Below, one piece after another: positions 1 to 5,183 of a DNA stretch of 7,755 nt. Source of the DNA: Limnohabitans sp. (GTDB taxonomy: Bacteria > Pseudomonadota > Gammaproteobacteria > Burkholderiales > Burkholderiaceae_C). Location: positions 1-7,755 of the forward strand of contig JALQUL010000353.1 of the NCBI GenBank assembly GCA_023260735.1, written 5' to 3'. The notes beneath the pieces are model-generated. The model made no database searches. It worked only from the letters and a program-made list of their open reading frames with translations, and had not been told where the DNA came from. The position numbers and the translations under genes were made by a program. Positions within the stretch are counted from its first letter, which is position 1. The number at the start of each line of letters is the position of its first letter.

Positions 1-383
1 ACACCATAAAAAGGAGTCGAAAGACATTGGTAGCTAGGCATAATAAAGGGCAATGCTTGAGCTAAATGTGGTGCATTTTGCAACAGAAAGGAACGCTCAT
101 GTAAAGCCTCTTGTACCAAGGCAATATTACCTTGCGCCAAATAACGCACTCCTCCGTGTACCAATTTGCTAGAACGCGAAGAAGTCCCCTTGGCAAAATC
201 TTGTGCCTCTAGTAACACCACTTTTAAGCCTCTTAAGCTTGCCTCTAGTGCAATGCCTAAACCGGTTGCACCGCCACCAATAATAGCTAAATCAAAAACA
301 GTTGAGGCTTGGTTTTTAATTTGCGTCAGCAAGGCATCGCGCGAGGTTAATAAAGGTGCAGACAAAGAAGCTTGCGTCATCAT
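1..383 (-). CDS. glpD: Aerobic glycerol-3-phosphate dehydrogenase, N-terminal 127 residues (runs off left edge)
   Basis: FAD-dependent dehydrogenase that oxidises sn-glycerol 3-phosphate to dihydroxyacetone phosphate at the inner membrane face and passes electrons to quinone. Seen here: after a roughly 30-residue lead, a Rossmann FAD-binding strand-turn-helix with GGGATG at residues 36-41, an acidic E59 closing the second strand (VVLLE), then the family signature GTSSRSSKLVHGGVRYL at about residues 66-82. Full-length GlpD is about 500 residues, so roughly three quarters lies outside the window. Two adjacent ATGs (383 and 380) are possible starts. The frame is closed upstream by a TAG at 416-414. 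No clear Shine-Dalgarno precedes them, only GGG about 10 bases upstream. It is transcribed in the same direction as the secreted-protein gene at 579-1184 but is separated from it by a strong terminator, so it is probably its own unit. No promoter could be assigned with confidence. Confidence 0.93.
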   Translation of the reverse strand, partial: MMTQASLSAPLLTSRDALLTQIKNQASTVFDLAIIGGGATGLGIALEASLRGLKVVLLEAQDFAKGTSSRSSKLVHGGVRYLAQGNIALVQEALHERSFLLQNAPHLAQALPFIMPSYQCLSTPFYG

Positions 384-513
384 GATATTTACCCAGTCAA
401 AATCAATAAGCCTCTATTGTAAGGACAATGCAAGACTTCTGCTTTGCATTAACCGACTAGAAGCCAAGGTAAATACGAATAAAAAATAACTCAATATCTT
501 TTGCTTCTACCAT

Positions 514-545
514 AAAAAAAGGAGCTATTACTAGCTCCTTTTTTT
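514..545 (-). terminator. Rho-independent terminator after the first secreted-protein gene
   Basis: A perfect 14-bp inverted repeat (514-527 with 532-545, loop of 4) has a GGAGCTA core flanked by a run of seven A on one side and seven T on the other. Read on the minus strand it starts 33 bases after the stop codon of the gene at 579-1184 and ends in a T run, as an intrinsic terminator should. The A/T runs make it symmetric, so it could also stop transcription entering from the plus strand. It insulates glpD from the upstream gene. Confidence 0.9.
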
Positions 546-578
546 AGTCAACCTAGAGACTTACACTATGCAGATGTA

Positions 579-1184
579 TTACACGCCGTCGTTAGCGGTT
601 ACTGTGGCTGATGTAGTCGTTTTATAACCACCGTAGTTGTTAGCAGTAATCGTACCTGGAATAGTTAAAACACCACCAATGTAGAATGTAGCCGTACCGC
701 CAGCACCCAAAGTAACAGTGGCCGGTGCATCTAAAGTAGCTTGCATACCAGTAACGGCGGTTGTTGGAGCATTTAAGCCTACAAAACCAGTCGTAGTTGC
801 ATTCGCTGCGTCAAAAGGCATGGCTGTATTACCAGTCATTGAAATCGTAACAGCAGCACCGTTAGCAGCTGTAGAGCCAGACAATGTACATGTGCCACGA
901 TTGTGTAACCATGATGCGTTAGCAGTAGATTGAGCTACACGAGTGGTGTTACCTGTTGCAGCAACGTCGCCAGTACCTTTATCTAAAGTAATGGTAGTAG
1001 CAGCACCTGTACGTGCTGGAATACGCCATACGCCAAAAGAAACATCGGTACATACCAATTCCATCGCTGGTTGAATACCCGCTTTAGCATCGACGGTGTC
1101 GCTTGCTGTTTCAGCAAAAGAGTTGCTGGATGCCAATGCGGCTAATACTGCAACTGCGACGGTGATTTTAGAAATTTTGTTCAT
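579..1184 (-). CDS. Secreted Thr/Ala/Gly-rich protein, DUF4402-like (paralogue 1)
   Basis: Function unknown; predicted exported beta-sandwich protein. Seen: a typical Sec signal peptide (MNK-SK basic start, Ala/Val-rich core, SFA just before E25) giving a mature chain of about 177 residues. That chain is rich in Thr, Ala, Gly and Ser, with only two cysteines (C45 and C99) that could form one disulfide. The pattern AGIQPAMELVCTDVSFG near the mature N-terminus, a central GTCTLSGS, and a closing FYIGGVLTIPG...NYGGY segment followed by a beta-strand resemble DUF4402/spore-coat-protein-U-type domains found in secreted or fimbria-like proteins. That family link is by eye only. The start is fixed by an AGGAG six bases upstream of ATG. 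The protein differs from the one at 2513-3118 at about 17 of 201 positions, mostly Ser/Thr/Ala swaps. No chaperone or usher gene is in the window. A conserved promoter/leader module lies upstream and a terminator directly downstream, so it appears monocistronic. Confidence 0.9.
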   Translation of the reverse strand: MNKISKITVAVAVLAALASSNSFAETASDTVDAKAGIQPAMELVCTDVSFGVWRIPARTGAATTITLDKGTGDVAATGNTTRVAQSTANASWLHNRGTCTLSGSTAANGAAVTISMTGNTAMPFDAANATTTGFVGLNAPTTAVTGMQATLDAPATVTLGAGGTATFYIGGVLTIPGTITANNYGGYKTTTSATVTANDGV

Positions 1185-1276
1185 AATTTTCTCCTAATAA
1201 AAATATAAGTAGCTTCCACTTTTCAAGAGCTTTTAATGCTTTTATTGAACGATTAAAAACTCCGTCTTGTTTCGCT

Positions 1277-1309
1277 TCAGCCGCTTGCTTATTGCAGCTT
1301 TTTGGCTGA
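1277..1309 (-). promoter_or_regulatory. Conserved 5'-leader stem, paralogue 1
   Basis: TCAGCC (1277-1282) and GGCTGA (1304-1309) form a 6-bp stem within the expected 5' leader of the gene at 579-1184, close to the likely transcript start. The matching place before paralogue 2 (3209-3213 with 3237-3241) keeps the pairing as TCAGC/GCTGA although the loop sequence has changed. It could protect the 5' end of the mRNA or be a binding site. Transcript ends are inferred, not shown. Confidence 0.4.
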
Positions 1310-1392
1310 CCGTGGTTGAACTATAAATTCTTATCGGCGTAAAAAATAGCCTAAAAGCTTCGATATTGCAGTTTGAAATAGTTATTAAAAAT
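1305..1392 (-). promoter_or_regulatory. Promoter module, paralogue 1 (two conserved blocks)
   Basis: Two blocks are shared with the region before paralogue 2: a 25-bp block at 1305-1329 (identical) and a 31-bp block at 1362-1392 (one mismatch). The gap between them is 32 bp in both places, with unrelated sequence inside. On the minus strand the gene-proximal block contains TATAGT (1325-1320), a plausible -10 hexamer that would give a leader of about 130 bases. No convincing -35 sits 17 bp upstream, so the distal block (with the direct repeat AACT-N6-AACTG) may be an activator site. The regulator is unknown. Confidence 0.5.
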
Positions 1393-1773
1393 GCGATACA
1401 CAACAATTTAATACGTTATATAAAAAACCGATAAAAGCAATTTTTATACTTCTTTAATTTATTAATTTTTTATTTGCTTTCTATTTATTTATTTCATTAA
1501 TTTTTGAAATTTATAAAAATTATTATTTAAATCAATTACTTACAATTAAATTTTAATCACATAAAGAGTGAATGAAAAAGTTATCGACAAATTATGTCGC
1601 TAAAAACTGGTTTTGATACAGGCATACCCAAATATATTTTTTTGTTATGCCAACTTTACAGAAGTTAAAAATGACTCTTTCAAAATGTGTTTTTTGTTAG
1701 ATTAGATGGCCAATTGGGTGGTTTTATTACAACCCGATTTTGAGTAGTTATGAATTAAGCATTTCAAAATTAG

Positions 1774-1812
1774 TTTTTCGTCTTTTTTTTCGTCTTTTTT
1801 TTCGTCTTTTTT
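1774..1812. repeat. 12-bp T-rich tandem repeat (TTTTTTTTCGTC)
   Basis: About three head-to-tail units of an eight-T run plus CGTC. The first unit is shortened to five T, and the array ends in six T followed by CTG. On the minus strand this reads as A-tracts every 12 bases separated by GACG. It lies about 590 bp upstream of paralogue 1. Such an array could bend DNA or change length by slippage; neither is shown. Confidence 0.75.
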
Positions 1813-2081
1813 CTGCTACTTTTAATTTTACAACTAATTAAAAAAACAACATTATTCAATCATTTTTTTAAAACTCTACTTTATTTTTTTATCTAAATTT
1901 TTTTTATACGTTGAATAGTTCAATTATTTTGCGTAAAAGCATTCATCAAGTTATAGCTTTCACTAGCCTAGGTAATTTTTTAATCATCAAAAATTTTTAT
2001 CTTTTTTAAGAGTAACATGCCAATTTTTGATTGCTGCAAAATTCTGGATTAATGGCTATTTACATCGAGATTTTATACGTC

Positions 2082-2216
2082 TTCTAGTAAGACTAACCAC
2101 CTTTGCCTTTGCCATTAACTTAGCCATATTTTTGATCTCGGCAGTGGTATCAATAATAGCTCTCAGCATCTGACTGAAGTCCTTAGCAGCATTACTCCTG
2201 AGCCTTCTTACTAGAA
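2082..2216 (-). repeat. Segment bounded by 11-bp inverted repeats, with a relic open frame
   Basis: TTCTAGTAAGA at 2082-2092 is exactly inverted at 2206-2216. The DNA between is visibly less AT-rich than its surroundings. On the minus strand one frame stays open for 69 codons (2265 to the TAG at 2058-2056) but has no ATG before codon 33 and no ribosome-binding site. Its middle part (NAAKDFSQMLRAIIDTTAEI) looks like a natural amphipathic helix rather than random AT-rich translation. A second frame gives SSKKAQE followed by a stop just inside the right arm. It may be a remnant of a lost gene or a small non-autonomous mobile element. I do not recognise the family. Confidence 0.4.
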
Positions 2217-2238
2217 ATATTTTAATTTCATTTTTATC

Positions 2239-2276
2239 TAATTGATTACGCCTTTTAATTTTTAACTAATCAATTA
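2239..2276. repeat. AT-rich 10-bp inverted repeat
   Basis: TAATTGATTA (2239-2248) is perfectly inverted as TAATCAATTA (2267-2276), with 18 bases between. It has no GC core and no adjoining T run, so it is not a normal terminator. It lies between the relic segment and the terminators of paralogue 2. Function unknown; it could be chance in such AT-rich DNA. Confidence 0.4.
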
Positions 2277-2307
2277 ATCAAATCAATATTTTTATTTATT
2301 ACTTGCC

Positions 2308-2343
2308 AAAAAATGCCCTAGTTCTGCAATCAAACTAGGGCAT
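2308..2343 (-). terminator. Second (backup) terminator of paralogue 2
   Basis: A perfect 11-bp stem, ATGCCCTAGTT with AACTAGGGCAT (2313-2323 and 2333-2343, loop of 9), is followed on the minus strand by a run of T (2312-2308). It lies just beyond another terminator with the same orientation, making a tandem pair. Confidence 0.85.
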
Positions 2344-2351
2344 GTAGAAAC

Positions 2352-2383
2352 AAAAAAAGTGGAGCCATTTGCACAGCTCCACT
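2352..2383 (-). terminator. First terminator of paralogue 2
   Basis: An 8-bp GC-rich stem, AGTGGAGC with GCTCCACT (2358-2365 and 2376-2383, loop of 10), is followed on the minus strand by a T run (2358-2352). It is the first intrinsic terminator met by transcripts of the gene at 2513-3118, giving a 3' untranslated region of about 160 bases. Confidence 0.88.
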
Positions 2384-2420
2384 ATCAACTATCAAAACAC
2401 TTTGTATTTATAAACGATTC

Positions 2421-2462
2421 AGGGTGCGATACATTTGTCATGCCGCGTTTACAACGCACCCT
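2421..2462. repeat. REP-like GC-rich hairpin in the 3' untranslated region of paralogue 2
   Basis: AGGGTGCG (2421-2428) pairs perfectly with CGCACCCT (2455-2462). On the minus strand the stem continues as TTGT/ACAA after a six-base asymmetric bulge. No T run follows, so it is not a terminator. A GGGTGCG...CGCACCC palindrome with an imperfect stem resembles bacterial REP sequences mobilised by RAYT-type transposases. That resemblance is from memory. Being inside the transcript, it may also slow 3'-end decay of the mRNA. Confidence 0.55.
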
Positions 2463-2512
2463 ATTTTAAGAAGCCCTATTGTTAATGGCTTTAAATTGTT
2501 TTACTTTAAGAC

Positions 2513-3118
2513 TTAAACTCCGTCGTTAGCAGTAACTGTTGCAGAGGTAGTCGTTTTATAACCACCGTAGTTGTTAGCACTAATCGTACCTGGAATAGTT
2601 AGCACACCACCAATATAGAAGGTTGCACTACCGCCAGCACCTAAAGTAACGGTGGCTGGTGCATCTAAAGTTGCTTGCATACCGCTCACTGCTGTAGTTG
2701 GTGCATTTAAACCAGCAAAACCAGTAGTCGTAGAGTTAGCTGCGTCAAAAGGCATTGCAGTGTTACCACTCATAGTAATAGTAACTGATGCGCCGTTAGC
2801 AGCGGTAGAACCTGATAAAGTACATGTACCACGGTTGTGCAACCATGATGCATTGGCAGTAGATTGAGCCACACGGCTTGTATTGCCAGAGGCTACTACG
2901 TCGCCAGTACCTTTATCTAAAGTGATGGTAGTAGCAGCACCTGTACGTGCCGGAATACGCCATACGCCAAAAGATACGTCTGTACAGACCAATTCCATGG
3001 CAGGCTGAATACCAGCTTTAGCATCGACAGTGTCGCTTGCTGTTTCAGCAAATGTGTTGGTAGAAGCAAATGCGGCTAATACTGCAACTGCGGCGGCGAT
3101 TTTAGATAATTTGTTCAT
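2513..3118 (-). CDS. Secreted Thr/Ala/Gly-rich protein, DUF4402-like (paralogue 2)
   Basis: Near-copy of the protein at 579-1184, same length, with about 17 differences. Six of these fall in the signal peptide (cleavage expected after TFA at residue 24) and nearly all the rest are Ser/Thr/Ala or Val/Ala exchanges. C45, C99, the VSFGVWRIPARTG segment, the WLHNRGTCTLSGS segment and the C-terminal FYIGGVLTIPG...NNYGGY region are unchanged. The start is fixed by AGGAG six bases before ATG. It is exported and probably lies in the periplasm, outer surface or medium; its role is unknown and a fimbria-like or coat protein is only a guess. It has its own promoter/leader module and two tandem terminators, so it is a single-gene unit. 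Strong SD, structured leader, 3' hairpin and double terminator are what one expects of an abundantly made protein, though expression itself cannot be seen. Confidence 0.9.
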   Translation of the reverse strand: MNKLSKIAAAVAVLAAFASTNTFAETASDTVDAKAGIQPAMELVCTDVSFGVWRIPARTGAATTITLDKGTGDVVASGNTSRVAQSTANASWLHNRGTCTLSGSTAANGASVTITMSGNTAMPFDAANSTTTGFAGLNAPTTAVSGMQATLDAPATVTLGAGGSATFYIGGVLTIPGTISANNYGGYKTTTSATVTANDGV

Positions 3119-3164
3119 AACTTTCTCCTAATAAAATTTATTTAATTCAACCTTTAATTTGGCT

Positions 3165-3186
3165 CAAATACTTTTTTTAGTATTTG
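3165..3186 (-). promoter_or_regulatory. Leader hairpin, paralogue 2
   Basis: CAAATACT (3165-3172) and AGTATTTG (3179-3186) make a perfect 8-bp stem with a six-base loop, about 35 bases before the AGGAG of the gene at 2513-3118. The same place before paralogue 1 has only a much weaker AGCT/AGCT pairing, so the hairpin is not strictly conserved. It may be a simple spacer structure. Confidence 0.35.
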
Positions 3187-3236
3187 TTACCCCAATTTCT
3201 TTTTCGCTTCAGCGGTGCGCTTATTGATGCTTTTTT

Positions 3237-3324
3237 GCTGACCGTGGTTGAACTATAAATTTTTAAATCCCAAAAAACCACCCCAAAAACCAAGATATTG
3301 CAGTTTGAAACAGTTATTAAAAAT
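3237..3324 (-). promoter_or_regulatory. Promoter module, paralogue 2 (two conserved blocks)
   Basis: The proximal block at 3237-3261 and the distal block at 3294-3324 match 1305-1329 and 1362-1392 before the other copy, with the same offset of 57 bp and a diverged 32-bp linker. On the minus strand TATAGT (3257-3252) is the likely -10. The distal block has AACTG repeated 10 bp apart (AACTGTTTCAAACTG), one helical turn, as expected for a bound activator. No good -35 is visible. Confidence 0.5.
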
Positions 3325-3842
3325 CTGACACACAAAGCATAAAAACAATATCAAAATACTTTAATTAGGTGTTTTTTAACCCCCAATATTTTATTTATAT
3401 GAAAAATGCACTACTTTTATAACTACCTAACATATTTTTTTGAGTAATAATTTATTATTATAAAACAACAACATATATTTGATTTTGAGATACGCTATTG
3501 CATAAAAAAATTTATTAACGACAATTTTTGACGTTTAAAAGTAGATTTTTTGTGTTTGATTGGTTTCTATCATTATGTGAACTGTGGCAAGCCATTTTTT
3601 TACATAAGGCTCTTTTTAGCTTAATTAAAGTTATATTTAACACCAAAAAACTAATTTTGAATTAATTTTAAACTCCCAAAAGTTAGTAAATTTCTTATTT
3701 TTGTAGCATTTTTACCCTTTTTGGGTGTTGTTAAATGGTTTTTTAGCACCTCAAAAAAATAACATTTTTAGCTAATTTGGGTTTTAACGAGTTTTACAAT
3801 AAGAACTATTGAGAGCTTTTACGACAACCCAAAACCAATTTT
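3325..3842. other. AT-rich non-coding stretch, no gene seen
   Basis: About 500 bases between the distal promoter block of paralogue 2 and the end of the regulator gene. I see no coding potential, RNA gene or convincing terminator for the regulator. There is a short ACCC/GGGT hairpin at 3714-3726 and a loose TTTGGGTT/AACCCAAA pairing across about 46 bases near 3780-3835, neither followed by a T run. Confidence 0.5.
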
Positions 3843-4913
3843 TTACCGTTGCTCTTTTAGCTTATAGCCACAAGACTCCCTAATAATAAGCTTAGGCTCG
3901 AATGCATAGTTAATAGTTTGTGTGGCAATTTGGTTTTTGATTTGCATTTGTGCCATGAGTTTTTGCAGTGCTACTTTACCTAGGCCCACTGGGTCAGAAC
4001 GCATGGTAGTAAGTGGCGGCGAGGCAAAAGCTGCCATGGGTATATCATCAAAACCCACCAATGCCACATCTTGAGGTATTTTTAATCCAGCTTCGCTAAG
4101 TGCTCTTATGGCACCAAAAGCAATCGTGTCGTTACCTGCAAAAAGTGCTGTAAATTTGATTTGGCGAGCTAATAAGCGACGGGTGGCTTCATAACCACTT
4201 TGTGCACTAATATCGGCATATTCTACCCATGCAGGGTTAACCGGTAAATTGGCCTGCCGTAAGGCTTGGCGCCAGCCTACCTCTCGCTCGTTAACCGAAT
4301 CGTATTCAGGCTGGGCAAAACTCACAAAAGCAATGTCTTTATGGCCTAATTCAATTAAATGATTAACCGCCATTAATGCCGACAAAGAAGTATTGCTACC
4401 CACCGACTGCAAATCTTGAGGCAGATTAGGTTTAGAGGAAAAAAACACCAACGGAATTTGCGCCTCTTTTATTTTTTGCAAATGAAGATGTTCTGAAATG
4501 CGTTGATTGGCCACAATTAAGCCATCAATACTACGGCCTCTTACTAAATTAACAAAGCTATCGGGCTCCTTACCTTCATCATCCGTACTTTCTATGAGCA
4601 ATTTAAGCCCATAAAAATGACATTCCTCATTTAAAGTAGCTACCAATTGAGCCAAAAAAGCATCTACATATAGATGTGATGCTTTAGGAATAACCAAGGC
4701 CACAGTGCGAGTATTACCACTTGCCAAACTACGCGCTGCGGCGTTGGGTTGATAACCCATTTCTTGTGCAACTAATAGAACTTTGGCCCTGGTGGCATCG
4801 CTAATACCTTGGTCTTTTACACCATTTAAAACAAATGAAACCGTGGTTCTTGAAACGCCTGCTTGCCTAGCAACCTGTGCACTGGTGGGTGGTTTTAAGG
4901 TTGCTTTAGACAT
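3843..4913 (-). CDS. LacI/GalR-family transcriptional regulator
   Basis: Probable sugar-responsive repressor of the divergent alpha-galactosidase/galT genes. Seen, in order: an N-terminal helix-turn-helix at about residues 10-31 (SAQVARQAGVSRTTVSFVLN, the LacI-type SxxTVSxVLN pattern with R22/T23 at the base-reading positions); a hinge helix at about residues 56-66 (PNAAARSLASG, with L63 matching the minor-groove leucine); then a periplasmic-binding-protein-like effector domain with SIDGLIV, a FAGNDTIAFGA segment and the family hallmark GFDDIPMAAFASPPLTT near the C-terminus. At 356 residues it is slightly longer than usual. No Shine-Dalgarno precedes the ATG. The nearest upstream ATG (at 4924) is out of frame. 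A good sigma-70-type promoter lies upstream, immediately followed by an operator-like palindrome, suggesting autorepression. The inducer is unknown; galactose or an alpha-galactoside is inferred from the neighbours. Confidence 0.93.
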   Translation of the reverse strand: MSKATLKPPTSAQVARQAGVSRTTVSFVLNGVKDQGISDATRAKVLLVAQEMGYQPNAAARSLASGNTRTVALVIPKASHLYVDAFLAQLVATLNEECHFYGLKLLIESTDDEGKEPDSFVNLVRGRSIDGLIVANQRISEHLHLQKIKEAQIPLVFFSSKPNLPQDLQSVGSNTSLSALMAVNHLIELGHKDIAFVSFAQPEYDSVNEREVGWRQALRQANLPVNPAWVEYADISAQSGYEATRRLLARQIKFTALFAGNDTIAFGAIRALSEAGLKIPQDVALVGFDDIPMAAFASPPLTTMRSDPVGLGKVALQKLMAQMQIKNQIATQTINYAFEPKLIIRESCGYKLKEQR

Positions 4914-4971
4914 ACAAAAATGACATTGTGATAATGAATTTCAACTAATGAGGAGCAAAGGATAAGGCTTA

Positions 4972-4985
4972 CTAACAGCAGTTAG
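4972..4985. promoter_or_regulatory. Candidate operator at the regulator's own promoter
   Basis: CTAACAGCAGTTAG has 5-bp inverted arms (CTAAC/GTTAG) and the same outer letters as the stronger palindrome at 5108-5119, but lacks the central CG. It begins a few bases after the likely transcript start of the regulator gene, where a bound repressor would block transcription. The two sites are 135 bp apart centre to centre, close to 13 helical turns. Confidence 0.45.
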
Positions 4986-4995
4986 ATTGAAGCAA

Positions 4996-5024
4996 ATTAA
5001 ACAAGACAGTTAAGTTATCTTCAA
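4996..5024 (-). promoter_or_regulatory. Sigma-70-type promoter of the LacI-family regulator
   Basis: On the minus strand TTGAAG (5024-5019) and TTTAAT (5001-4996) are separated by exactly 17 bases and match the -35 and -10 consensus at 4 and 5 of 6 positions. The expected start near 4989 would give a leader of about 75 bases before the ATG at 4913. Confidence 0.55.
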
Positions 5025-5107
5025 CACTGCTGTGCCTATTTTAAACAGTTATTTAGTAATTACTACCTTGAATAAAGTCAATCAAAGGGTTTTTACTTAT
5101 TTTAAAC

Positions 5108-5119
5108 TAACACGTGTTA
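5108..5119. promoter_or_regulatory. Candidate LacI-family operator before the alpha-galactosidase
   Basis: TAACACGTGTTA is a perfect 12-bp palindrome with a central CG, the usual form of LacI/GalR-family operators. It lies 64 bp upstream of the alpha-galactosidase start codon, in the space shared with the divergent LacI-family gene. A weak promoter (TTACCT, 17 bases, TAGATT at 5140-5145) would overlap its right half, but that assignment is uncertain. Confidence 0.6.
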
Positions 5120-5183
5120 CCTCAATAATTACACACACTTAGATTCTTTTAACTACACTTCAATTCATTATATTTAGCCAATT

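Larger units (their letters stand above)
1393..2304. other. Long AT-rich non-coding stretch between the paralogues
   Basis: No supported gene lies here on either strand. Base composition is strongly AT-rich with many A and T runs. The only structured items I see are the 12-bp tandem repeat (1774-1812), an inverted-repeat-bounded segment with a relic open frame (2082-2216), and an AT-rich hairpin (2239-2276). A third copy of the conserved promoter blocks was not found, nor a degenerate third paralogue. Confidence 0.6.

Noticed and set aside
390..440. Sigma-70 promoter for glpD (TTGCAT with TATTGA on the minus strand)
   Set aside because: Spacing of 19 and a weak -10; not better than chance in this composition.
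166..489. Plus-strand open frame of 107 codons
   Set aside because: Antisense to the glpD start, whose protein has clear family motifs. The plus-strand translation shows none.
718..933. Plus-strand open frame of 71 codons, matched by a similar one at 2652-2867
   Set aside because: Both lie antisense inside the paralogous secreted-protein genes, and their similarity simply follows from the similarity of those genes. No ribosome-binding site or independent coding evidence.
1333..1340. GCCGATAA on the minus strand, a perfect flagellar sigma-28 -10 motif
   Set aside because: It is in the unconserved linker of the promoter module, is absent before paralogue 2, and has no matching TAAA element upstream.
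1572..1616. Tiny plus-strand open frame (14 codons, start MKKLSTNYVAKNWF) after AAAGAGTGA
   Set aside because: Too short, no conservation evidence, and such frames are expected by chance in this AT-rich DNA.
3714..3726. ACCC/GGGT hairpin downstream of the LacI-family gene as a terminator
   Set aside because: Only four base pairs, and no T run follows on the minus strand.
4924..4942. TGTGA-like sequence as a CRP site near the regulator start
   Set aside because: Only one half resembles the consensus and the other half (TTTCA) is poor.
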